Origin: Variovorax sp. WDL1
Lineage (GTDB): Bacteria > Pseudomonadota > Gammaproteobacteria > Burkholderiales > Burkholderiaceae_C
Assembly (NCBI RefSeq): GCF_001541225.1
Contig: NZ_LMTS01000236.1
Location: forward strand, 28,874-64,874
Direction: 5' to 3'
DNA length: 36,001 nucleotides
Shown here piece after piece: positions 16,324-23,256 of the stretch; position 1 is the first letter of the stretch; each line of letters starts with the position of its first letter. The notes under the pieces were generated by a model that saw only the letters and a program-made list of their open reading frames with translations, was not told where the DNA came from and searched no databases. The position numbers and the translations under genes were made by a program.

Positions 16324-16698
16324 TCATGGCTGCTCGTCCTGCGGCGGGCGCGAGAGCTCGAACACGGGCCTGAGCTCGATGCTGCCGACGCGAGAAGACG
16401 GAATGCCGGCGGCCAGCCGCACGGCCTCCTCCTCGCTGGCGGCTTCGACCAGGTAGAAGCCGCCGAGCTGCTCGTTGGTCTCGATGAAAGGTCCGTCCGT
16501 GACCGACAGCCGGCCGTCGCGCACGCGCACCACGGCGGCGGTGCTCGCGGCCTCCAGGCCCTCGGACGCAACGAGGTGGCCGCTGGCGCGCAGGCGGTCG
16601 TCGTAGTCGAGGTGCTCATTGACGAAGGCGGCCATCTCGGCGGGCGGGATCGTGCCCATCTGCGCGTCGGTCGCGAAGATCATGCAGAGGTATCTCAT
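16324..16698 (-). CDS. YCII/DGPF-domain protein (second copy)
   Basis: A 124-residue YCII-related protein containing the DGPFIETNEQLGGFYLVEA signature that gives the DGPF family its name. The ferredoxin-like alpha/beta fold begins with MRYLCMIF. The ATG at 16698 overlaps the stop of the preceding DGPF gene (ATGA). Biochemical function is not established. DGPF genes are the standard partners of ECF42 sigma factors, and here two lie directly downstream of one. Confidence 0.9.
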   Translation of the reverse strand: MRYLCMIFATDAQMGTIPPAEMAAFVNEHLDYDDRLRASGHLVASEGLEAASTAAVVRVRDGRLSVTDGPFIETNEQLGGFYLVEAASEEEAVRLAAGIPSSRVGSIELRPVFELSRPPQDEQP

Positions 16699-17057
16699 GG
16701 CGCGGTCCTCTCGACCTTGGCGACGGGCCGCACCTCGATGCTGCCGTGCTTCGCCAGCGGGATGCGGGCCGCCACCTGGATCGCGGCGTTGAGGTCCGGC
16801 ACCTCGATCAGGATGAAGCCGCCGAGCTGCTCCTTGGTCTCGATGAAAGGGCCGTCGGTCTGCGAGAGCTTGCCTGCGCGCGCCTGCACCACCTTGGCGG
16901 TCTTCGGCGGCTGCAGGGCCTCGGCGACGACCAGCTGGCCGCGTGCCGCGAGCTCCTCGTCGTAGTCCATCGAATCGTTGTCCAGCCGGGCCCGTTCGCT
17001 CGGCGACATCGAAGTCAGCAGCGCGGGATCGAAGTAGACGAGGCAAAGGTATTTCAT
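16695..17057 (-). CDS. YCII/DGPF-domain protein (first copy)
   Basis: A 120-residue YCII-related protein with DGPFIETKEQLGGFILIE at about residues 70-87. I chose ATG 17057 (MKYLCLVYFD) because AGGAG lies 6 bp upstream; the ATG at 17063 directly abuts that site. It is about half identical to the second copy over the core, so the pair likely arose by tandem duplication. A TGTCGA-N17-CGACC promoter lies 37-64 bp upstream of the start, consistent with control by the adjacent sigma factor. Confidence 0.9.
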   Translation of the reverse strand: MKYLCLVYFDPALLTSMSPSERARLDNDSMDYDEELAARGQLVVAEALQPPKTAKVVQARAGKLSQTDGPFIETKEQLGGFILIEVPDLNAAIQVAARIPLAKHGSIEVRPVAKVERTAP

Positions 17058-17093
17058 GCGCATCTCCTGGAAAGAAGGTTGAGGGATACCTCT

Positions 17094-17121
17094 GGTCGAA
17101 TGGCCGGGACGGATTTCGACA
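17094..17121 (-). promoter_or_regulatory. ECF42-type promoter before the DGPF genes
   Basis: On the minus strand TGTCGA (17121-17116) and CGACC (17098-17094) are separated by 17 bp. These equal the -35 (TGTCGA) and -10 (CGA[C/T]C) elements reported for ECF42 sigma factors at their DGPF target genes. The element lies in the gap between the sigma gene stop and the first DGPF gene, which gives a short leader of roughly 25-30 nt that includes AGGAG. Elements are read directly; the consensus is recalled from the ECF42 literature. Confidence 0.75.
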
Positions 17122-17152
17122 TGCGCGCCGGCTCGGCGGCGGCCGATTTGTT

Positions 17153-18460
17153 TCAGGATGCATCACCCCCCGCGGGCAGTGCCGCGAGCCGCCGTTCGAG
17201 GAACTGGCGCTCGGGCGCCTGCCGCGCCAGTGCCAGCGCGCACTGGTAGGCCGCGCGCGCCTCGGCAAAGCGGCCGAGGCGCCGGCACAGGTCGGCCCGC
17301 GCCGCATGGGCCAGGTGGTAATCGGCCAGCTCGCCACGCGCCAGGATGCCGTCGATCAACGACAGGCCGGCTGCCGGGCCGTCGCGCATCGCGACGGCGA
17401 CGGCCCGGTTGAGCGCCACCACCGGCGAAGGCTCGGCGCGCAGCAACACGTCGTAGAGGCCGGCGATCTGCGCCCAGTCCGTGGCCGCAGCATCGGCCGC
17501 CTCCGCATGCACCGCCGCAATCGCGGCCTGCAGCGTGTAGGGGCCGAAGCGCCGGGAGGACAGGGCTTGCGCCACGAGCGCGCTGCCCTCGGCGATCAGC
17601 GCGGCGTTCCAGCGGCTGCGGTCCTGCTCCTCCAGCAGCACCAGCTCACCCGCGGCCGAACTGCGCGCCGCACGGCGCGACTCGTGCAGCAGCATCAGCG
17701 CAAGAAGTCCGATGGCCTCGGGCTCGGGCAGCAGCTCCACCAGCAGGCGGCCCAGGCGAATCGCCTCCGCCGAGAGGTCGGGCCGCGTGAGCGCCTCGCC
17801 CGACGAAGCGGCATAGCCCTCGTTGAACACCAGGTAGACCACGCGCAACACCACGTCGAGCCGCTCGGGCAGCTCGCTCACCGGCGGCACCTGGTAAGGG
17901 ATGCGCGCCTCGCGGATCCTGCTCTTTGCCCGCACGATGCGCTGCGCGATGGTGGGCGCGGGCACCAGGAAGGCGGCGGCGATCTGCTCCGTCGCGAGGC
18001 CGCAGACCTCGCGCAGCGTCAGCGCTGCCTGTGCATCGGGCGCCAGCGCCGGATGACAGCAGGTGAAGATCAAGCGCAGGCGATCGTCCTCGAGCGCCTC
18101 GGCATCGGGATCGCGCTCATCCCAGGCCAGGGCGGGGTCGGCCGTGGCCTCGATCGCGCCGACCGCGCCGTCCCCAGTCTCGAAGCGCGCGCGGCGGCGG
18201 ATGCCGTCGATGGCCTTGAAGCGCCCGGCCGAGACCAGCCATGCGCGGGGGTTGGACGGCACGCCCTGCACCGGCCATTGCTCGAGGGCGGCGTGGAAGG
18301 CGTCATGCAGCGCCTCCTCCGCCAGATCGAAGTCGCCCAGCAGCCGCACCAGCGTCGCGAAGATGCGGCGCGACTCGCTGCGGTAGACCGCTTCCGCCGC
18401 CTCCCGGGCGGCGAGCCGGCCGGCGTCGGGGATTGGCGGAACAGCGATCAAGTGAACCAT
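17153..18460 (-). CDS. ECF42-like RNA polymerase sigma factor with C-terminal TPR-like extension
   Basis: A 435-residue protein. Sigma region 2 (about 25-95) contains RIFATLVRLLGDFDLAEEALHDAFHAALEQWP and NPRAWLVSAGRFKAIDGIRRR. Region 4 (about 130-190) contains LTLREVCGLATEQIAAAFLVPAPTIAQRIVRAKSRIRE. The remaining 240 residues form an Ala/Leu-rich helical extension with YLVFNEGYAAS and repeated helical pairs as in TPRs (DUF6596 type). This architecture, no anti-sigma gene, and two adjacent DGPF genes identify group ECF42, in which the extension is needed for activity. The start is ATG 18460, which lacks a Shine-Dalgarno; a TTG 12 codons upstream falls in the -35 hexamer of a good promoter. Confidence 0.9.
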   Translation of the reverse strand: MVHLIAVPPIPDAGRLAAREAAEAVYRSESRRIFATLVRLLGDFDLAEEALHDAFHAALEQWPVQGVPSNPRAWLVSAGRFKAIDGIRRRARFETGDGAVGAIEATADPALAWDERDPDAEALEDDRLRLIFTCCHPALAPDAQAALTLREVCGLATEQIAAAFLVPAPTIAQRIVRAKSRIREARIPYQVPPVSELPERLDVVLRVVYLVFNEGYAASSGEALTRPDLSAEAIRLGRLLVELLPEPEAIGLLALMLLHESRRAARSSAAGELVLLEEQDRSRWNAALIAEGSALVAQALSSRRFGPYTLQAAIAAVHAEAADAAATDWAQIAGLYDVLLRAEPSPVVALNRAVAVAMRDGPAAGLSLIDGILARGELADYHLAHAARADLCRRLGRFAEARAAYQCALALARQAPERQFLERRLAALPAGGDAS

Positions 18461-18467
18461 CCGGTTG

Positions 18468-18496
18468 AATTTCGAAGCGCGGCGGCGCCTTGTCAA
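18468..18496 (-). promoter_or_regulatory. Candidate sigma-70 promoter of the ECF42 gene
   Basis: TTGACA (18496-18491) is a perfect -35 hexamer, with GAAATT (18473-18468) as a moderate -10 after 17 bp. Transcription would start about at base 18461, right at the chosen ATG, so the mRNA would be leaderless or nearly so. It overlaps the -35 of the divergent cupin promoter. Confidence 0.45.
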
Positions 18497-18518
18497 GCAC
18501 CGCGCGGGAATGCTTTAT
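18490..18518 (+). promoter_or_regulatory. Candidate promoter of the cupin gene
   Basis: TTGTCA (18490-18495), 17 bp, then CTTTAT (18513-18518). Its -35 overlaps the -35 of the divergent sigma-factor promoter (CTTGTCAAG palindrome at 18489-18497), so the two promoters may compete for polymerase. Confidence 0.4.
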
Positions 18519-18561
18519 GCATGTTGCAGCGCGGCGTAACCCCACCCTGCAAGGAGCTTTC

Positions 18562-18984
18562 ATGCTGGACCGCACCGACACGAAGTTCTCCCACGTCAAG
18601 CTCGGCGACACCGACTATGTCCCGGGCGGCTTGCGCGACTTCTTCCTGTACCGGGACCTCGGCATCGCCGAGGCCACGAACGGCAAGGTCATCGCGCACC
18701 TGGTCAAGGCCAACATGGCACCGGAAGCGGGCACAGGCTGGCACCGCCACGAGGCGGACTTCCAGATCGTGATCATGGTCAAGGGCTGGGCGCGCTTCAT
18801 GTACGAGGACAAGGTGACGCTGGTGGAAGCCGGCGACGTGGTGCACCAGCGCCCGGGCATTCGTCATTACCTGTTCGACTATTCGCCGGACATGGAGTAC
18901 CTCGAGATCGTGTCGCCGGCCGACTTCAAGAGCGTCGACGTCGACCCGGTGTGCGAGGTGCCGGCGCCGACGCCCTGGGCTTAG
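18562..18984 (+). CDS. Cupin-domain protein
   Basis: A 140-residue single-domain cupin. ATG 18562 is chosen for its AAGGAG at 5 bp spacing. The metal-binding motif 1 is seen as GTGWHRHEADFQIVIMVKGWARF, with two His and a Glu, and motif 2 as VHQRPGIRHYLFDYSPDMEYLEI. An early segment YVPGGLRDFFLYRDLGI is shared with small cupins of unknown role. Substrate is unknown. It is divergent from the ECF42 gene and followed by a GbsR/MarR regulator on the same strand. Confidence 0.88.
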   Translation: MLDRTDTKFSHVKLGDTDYVPGGLRDFFLYRDLGIAEATNGKVIAHLVKANMAPEAGTGWHRHEADFQIVIMVKGWARFMYEDKVTLVEAGDVVHQRPGIRHYLFDYSPDMEYLEIVSPADFKSVDVDPVCEVPAPTPWA

Positions 18985-19062
18985 AGGGCCGCAGCATCCT
19001 GCTGGCATGCGCCCCCTTCTGCGGGGTGCAGAATTTTCAGTCTTTCTTGAAGCTACAGCAAT

Positions 19063-19081
19063 TCGGCCGGAAAATCGGCCG
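19063..19081 (+). repeat. TCGGCCG direct/inverted repeat abutting the GbsR/MarR start codon
   Basis: TCGGCCG occurs at 19063-19069 and 19075-19081 with a 12-bp period. Because CGGCCG is palindromic, the two copies can also pair as a hairpin (6-bp stem, loop GAAAAT) ending directly at the ATG. It could be an autoregulatory operator or a translation-blocking hairpin; no clear Shine-Dalgarno is otherwise visible. Confidence 0.35.
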
Positions 19082-19651
19082 ATGCCCACCGACGCCCTGC
19101 CCCCGCTCAGCCGCCAGTTCATCGCCCACTTCGGGGAGATGGGCAGCAAGTGGGGCATCAACCGCACCGTCGGCCAGATCTACGCCCTGCTCTTCATCTC
19201 GGAACGTGCGCTCAATGCAGACGAAATCGCGGAGGCGCTGGCTTTCTCGCGGTCCAACGTGAGCATGGGCCTCAAGGAACTGCAGTCCTGGCGCCTGGTG
19301 CGGCTGCGCCACCAGCCCGGCGACCGGCGCGAATACTTCGAGGCGCCGTCGGATGTCTGGGAGATCTTCCGCGTGCTGGCCGAGGAGCGCCGCCGCCGCG
19401 AGATCGAGCCCACGCTGTCGATGCTGCGCATGGCACTGCTGGAGAAGCCCGGCAGCGACCAGGAGCGCCATGCCCAGCAGCGCATGCGCGAGATGCACGA
19501 CCTGATCGACCGGCTGATGAAGTGGTTCGACGACGTGCAGCGCCTGGCGCCCGAAACCGCAATGCAGTTGATGGGCATGGGGGCGACGGTGACAAAAGTG
19601 CTGGGACTCAAGGATCGGATCACCGGCAGCAAGGGCAAGAAGCCCGGCTGA
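19082..19651 (+). CDS. GbsR/MarR-family transcriptional regulator
   Basis: A 189-residue winged-helix protein. The N-terminus (LSRQFIAHFGEMGSKWGINRTVGQIYALLFIS) and the recognition helix region (LNADEIAEALAFSRSNVSMGLKELQSW) are typical of the GbsR branch of MarR proteins. The wing is LVRLRHQPGDRREYFEA, and a long helical C-terminus probably mediates dimerisation. GbsR proteins typically sense small osmolyte-like ligands, but the ligand here is unknown. It ends 6 bp from the convergent haem oxygenase stop. The start ATG 19082 is directly after a TCGGCCG repeat. Confidence 0.88.
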   Translation: MPTDALPPLSRQFIAHFGEMGSKWGINRTVGQIYALLFISERALNADEIAEALAFSRSNVSMGLKELQSWRLVRLRHQPGDRREYFEAPSDVWEIFRVLAEERRRREIEPTLSMLRMALLEKPGSDQERHAQQRMREMHDLIDRLMKWFDDVQRLAPETAMQLMGMGATVTKVLGLKDRITGSKGKKPG

Positions 19652-19657
19652 GCGTAC

Positions 19658-20287
19658 TCACAGGCAAAAGCGCAGCAGCAGGTCTTCGAAGGCCGCCGTG
19701 GCGCCGCGCTCGGCCTGCCGGAGGGATGCCGGGTCCGCGACACTCTCGCGCAGTTGCAGGATGAAGTCGCGCCAGCGCGCCGCCACCCCCGCCTCGTGGC
19801 CGGCGCCTGCCAGGTAGCGCAACGGGTGCGGCGCGAGGCGGTCGCGCAGCCGCCGGTGCAGCACGACGCCACCGAGTTGCGAACCTTCCACCACGTAGGC
19901 CAGCCCCCAGGCAAAGGCTGGCCCTCCCGCGGCCTGCGCTGGGCGAAAGGCGGCAGCGTGCGCGGGCTCGGGCTCGGGCTCGGGGACGGTCACCAGATGG
20001 CCGGCATCGGCGAGATCGCTCGATAGATCGGCCAGCTTGGCGTCGACATGCCTCGCAGCCGCATGCAGGGCGACGCTCCCGGCGTCCGCCAGCGCTTGCC
20101 GGATTGCCAGCAGCCATGGCCGGAGCACGAGCAGGTGCGCTACGTAGTCGTGCAGCGAGGCATCCGCGCGCGCGATGGGCAGGCCTGTGTCGAGCCGCTC
20201 GTGGAGGGGAGCGGTGGCGGCGCGCAGTGCCTGCAGCACGTCGGCACGCAGGGGCAGCGCGAGGGACGATTGGCTTTCTTCAGGCAC
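19658..20287 (-). CDS. bphO: Biliverdin-producing haem oxygenase
   Basis: A 209-residue all-helical haem oxygenase. The proximal haem ligand is H29 in APLHERLDTGLP, and the distal helix is GLAYVVEGSQLGG (128-140) with its flexible glycines. It opens haem to biliverdin, the chromophore of the bacteriophytochrome encoded at the head of the same operon. An EPEPEPE stretch (about 102-108) forms an acidic linker not usual in the family. Its start overlaps the end of the hybrid kinase gene by 8 bp. The ATG at 20287 is the natural start. Confidence 0.93.
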   Translation of the reverse strand: MPEESQSSLALPLRADVLQALRAATAPLHERLDTGLPIARADASLHDYVAHLLVLRPWLLAIRQALADAGSVALHAAARHVDAKLADLSSDLADAGHLVTVPEPEPEPAHAAAFRPAQAAGGPAFAWGLAYVVEGSQLGGVVLHRRLRDRLAPHPLRYLAGAGHEAGVAARWRDFILQLRESVADPASLRQAERGATAAFEDLLLRFCL

Positions 20288-22808
20288 TGGCGATCAGTTC
20301 CTTGACTCGCCGCGCCAGCATCTCCAGCTCGAAGGGCTTGCTCATCACGTGCATGCCAGGGTCCAGGTGGCCGTGGCTCAGGACGGCATTTTCCGCGTAG
20401 CCCGTGATGAAAAGCACCTTCAACCCTGGCCGGGCGGTGCGGGCGGCATCGGCGAGCTGGCGCCCGTTGATGCCGCCGGGCAATCCCACGTCGCTCACCA
20501 GCAGGTCGACCCGCTCGCCGGACTGGAGCACGCGAAGGGCCTCGGCGCCATCGCCGGCTTCCAGCGTGGTGTATCCCAGGCCCTTCATGACATCGACGAT
20601 CAGCATGCGCAAGGCCGCCTCGTCGTCGACCACGAGAACGGTGTCACCTCGATGCGCGCGCGGGCTCGTCGCCGGCAGCGTGTTGCGCTCCTCGGGCTCC
20701 GCGTCGCGCATGTCGCGCGGCAGATAGATGCTGACCCTCGTCCCCGTGCCGACCTCCGAATAGATCCGCACCTGCCCCCCCGATTGCTTGGCGAAGCCGT
20801 AGACCATCGACAGGCCCAAGCCTGTACCCATGCCGATGGGCTTGGTCGTGAAGAAGGGGTCGAACGCGCGGGCCACCACGTCGGGCGCCATGCCGACGCC
20901 GCTGTCGCTGACGCTCAGCGACACGTACTGCCCGGGCGCGAGGTCGCGCCCGGCGGCCGTGCGCGCATCGATCCAGCGGTTGGCGGTCTCGATGGTGAGC
21001 TGGCCGCCTTCGGGCATCGCATCGCGTGCGTTGATGCACAGGTTGAGCAGCGCACTCTCCAGCTGGCCCGGGTCGGCGTGCACGTTCCAGACGTCGACCC
21101 CGGTCACCACGTCCAGCGAGATCTGCGGCCCCATCGTGCGGCGGATCAGCTCTTCCATGCCGGCTACCAGGCGGTTGGCATTGATCGGCTTCGGTTCGAG
21201 CGTCTGCCGGCGCGAGAAGGCCAGCAGCCGATGCGTCAACGCCGCCGCCCGCTTGACGGCGCCCTGCGCCACGTCGAGGTAGCGGTCCATCTCGGCAGTG
21301 CGGCCCTCGAAGCCCCGCCGCCGCATCAGCTCGAGGCTGCCGGAGATGGCAGCCAGCAGGTTGTTGAAATCGTGCGCGAGGCCTCCGGTGAGCTGGCCCA
21401 CGGCTTCGAGCTTCTGGCTCTGCCGCAGCTGTTCGCGGGCCGATTCGAGCTCGGAGGCGCGCTCCTTCTGCTCGGTGATGTCGCGCGCCACCGTGTAGTA
21501 CAGGCCCTCGTCGGGCACGATGGTCCAGGAGAGCCAGCGGTAATCCCCGCCACGCGTGCGGCAGCGGCTTTCGAAGCCGCGGGTGCGCTCGCCGCGCGCG
21601 AGGCGTTCGAGCTGCACCTCTGCGGCGGCCAGGTCATCGGGATGCAGCATCCGACGAAGCGGCATGGCGCGCACCTCGTCGCGCGTCCATCCGAGCACCG
21701 ACTCCCAGGCCGGGTTGACACTCTCGAAATAGCCGTCCGGGTTCGCAACGCCCAGGAGGTCTTCGCTCAGCGCCCAGATCCGGTCGCGCTCGCGCGTGCG
21801 CTCCTCCACCTGGCGCTCCAGCGAGGCGGCGAAGGCCTGCAGCTCGATCTGCGCCTCGCGCCGGGCGACGGCGGTGCGCACCCGCTCGCCGACCTCGCGC
21901 ACGTAGGCGAGCTCATCGTCGGACCATTCGCGCACGTCCCCGTGGTTCAGATAGAGCAGGCCCACCAGGCCCTCGCGCTCGGTGAGCGGCATATTGACGA
22001 CCGCACGCGCGCAGATGGCCTCCAGCGCGCTTGCATTGGCGCGGGTGCGCGGGTCCTGCCGGGCATCCGCGAAAGCCACCGTCACGCCGCGGCGCAGGTC
22101 CTCGATGTAGGAGCCGTAGTCCCTGAAGTTCAGCTTTCCGGCCAGGCTGGCAACGCCGGGCGCGCACCAGTCGCGCTCGATGGTGATGGTCTCCGCCGCC
22201 TTGTTGACCACCCCGTAGCCCGCGCGGTCGACGTTCAGCATGCGCCCGAGCATCTCGGAGGCGACGTAGGCGATCGCGCTTGGCTCATCCAGGTCGCGGA
22301 TGCGGTCGCCCAGCTCGATCAGCGCGACGCGCCGCGCCTCCGCCCGCTGGAAGGCGGCATTCGCTTCGCGCAGCTTGTCCTGGGCAGTCTCCCGGGCGCG
22401 CCGATCGGCGGCCTCGCCCAGGGCCCGCTCCAGCACCACCGGCAGGCGTGCCAGGCGGCCCTTGCTCACGTAGTCGGTTGCGCCCCGCTTCAGCAGCTCG
22501 ACCGCGTTGTCCTCCCCGATCACCCCCGAGACGAAGATGAAGGGCACGCCCGGCGCGGCGTTCTTCGCGATGTCGAGGGCCTGCGCGCCGCTGAAGCCGG
22601 GCAGCTGGAAGTCGGACAGGATGAGGGTGGGCGGCCCCCGGCGCAGCGCGTCGAGAAACTGGGCCTCGGTGTTGACCACCGTCGTCTGCACCTGGGGCTG
22701 CGCCAGGCGTACGGCTTCGATCAGCAGCTCGGCATCGAACCGCGAATCCTCGAGGATCAGGATCCGCAGGCACGCGGCCGACGCGGGATCGCCGGGTTCA
22801 TGAATCAT
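20280..22808 (-). CDS. Hybrid sensor kinase REC-GAF-PAS-HisKA-HATPase-REC
   Basis: An 842-residue cytoplasmic kinase starting at ATG 22808, inside the end of the response-regulator gene. An N-terminal receiver has phospho-Asp D66 (ILSDFQLPG). A GAF domain spans about 165-315, a coiled coil about 320-345, and a PAS domain about 345-450 ([15 protein letters not shown] to [11 protein letters not shown]). HisKA carries H479 ([16 protein letters not shown]). The ATPase domain shows [29 protein letters not shown] and [14 protein letters not shown]-terminal receiver has D773 ([11 protein letters not shown]). The leading receiver suggests that it accepts signal from the phytochrome or the Rcp1-like regulator; this is inference from order. 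No transmembrane segment is seen. Confidence 0.93.
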   Translation of the reverse strand: MIHEPGDPASAACLRILILEDSRFDAELLIEAVRLAQPQVQTTVVNTEAQFLDALRRGPPTLILSDFQLPGFSGAQALDIAKNAAPGVPFIFVSGVIGEDNAVELLKRGATDYVSKGRLARLPVVLERALGEAADRRARETAQDKLREANAAFQRAEARRVALIELGDRIRDLDEPSAIAYVASEMLGRMLNVDRAGYGVVNKAAETITIERDWCAPGVASLAGKLNFRDYGSYIEDLRRGVTVAFADARQDPRTRANASALEAICARAVVNMPLTEREGLVGLLYLNHGDVREWSDDELAYVREVGERVRTAVARREAQIELQAFAASLERQVEERTRERDRIWALSEDLLGVANPDGYFESVNPAWESVLGWTRDEVRAMPLRRMLHPDDLAAAEVQLERLARGERTRGFESRCRTRGGDYRWLSWTIVPDEGLYYTVARDITEQKERASELESAREQLRQSQKLEAVGQLTGGLAHDFNNLLAAISGSLELMRRRGFEGRTAEMDRYLDVAQGAVKRAAALTHRLLAFSRRQTLEPKPINANRLVAGMEELIRRTMGPQISLDVVTGVDVWNVHADPGQLESALLNLCINARDAMPEGGQLTIETANRWIDARTAAGRDLAPGQYVSLSVSDSGVGMAPDVVARAFDPFFTTKPIGMGTGLGLSMVYGFAKQSGGQVRIYSEVGTGTRVSIYLPRDMRDAEPEERNTLPATSPRAHRGDTVLVVDDEAALRMLIVDVMKGLGYTTLEAGDGAEALRVLQSGERVDLLVSDVGLPGGINGRQLADAARTARPGLKVLFITGYAENAVLSHGHLDPGMHVMSKPFELEMLARRVKELIASA

Positions 22809-23256
22809 GGCGCCGGGCCTTGAGCGAGCCTGGCGGCGGCTCGTTGAGGACGGCCCAGAACACGCCCAGGTCGGCAATCGCCGACACGAACTGCTCGAAC
22901 AGCACGGGCTTGACCACGTAGGCGTTGACGCCCAGCTCGTAGCTCTTGACGACGTCCGACTCCTCCTGCGAGGAGGTCAGCATCACGATCGGGATGCTGC
23001 GCAGCGCCGAGTCCGCCCTCACCTCCTTCAGCACCTCCAGGCCGGTGACCTTGGGCAGCTTGAGGTCCAGCAGGATGACGGCCGGGTTGCCGGCGTCGCG
23101 GCCGGCATAGTCGCCCTCGCGCCGCAGATAGTCGAGCGCCTGCGCGCCATCGCGCAGGATCACGACGTCGTTGGCGAGCTGGCTGCGCTCCAGCGCGATC
23201 AGCGTGAGTTCCAGGTCGCGCTTGTCGTCTTCGACAAGCAGGATCGGCTTAAGCAT
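22798..23256 (-). CDS. Rcp1-like single-domain response regulator
   Basis: A 152-residue receiver-only protein. The acidic pair is in LLVEDDKRD, the phospho-acceptor is D64 (ILLDLKLP), Thr is T94 (VMLTSSQ) and Lys is K116 (VVKPV). The C-terminal FWAVLNEPPP extension is typical of cyanobacterial-type Rcp1 regulators that pair with phytochromes. ATG 23256 has GAGAGGAG 4-5 bp upstream, better than the earlier in-frame ATG. It overlaps the phytochrome gene by 8 bp and the hybrid kinase gene by 11 bp. It is the expected phosphate acceptor of the phytochrome kinase. Confidence 0.93.
   Translation of the reverse strand: MLKPILLVEDDKRDLELTLIALERSQLANDVVILRDGAQALDYLRREGDYAGRDAGNPAVILLDLKLPKVTGLEVLKEVRADSALRSIPIVMLTSSQEESDVVKSYELGVNAYVVKPVLFEQFVSAIADLGVFWAVLNEPPPGSLKARRHDS

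Noticed and set aside
13494..16373. 959-codon plus-strand open frame
   Set aside because: Antisense to aroC and the DHA2 transporter, whose family signatures are complete; the frame is a high-GC shadow rich in Arg, Gln and His.
19965..19985. Short GGCTCG repeats as a mobile or regulatory repeat
   Set aside because: They encode the EPEPEPE linker of the haem oxygenase; simple in-frame low complexity.
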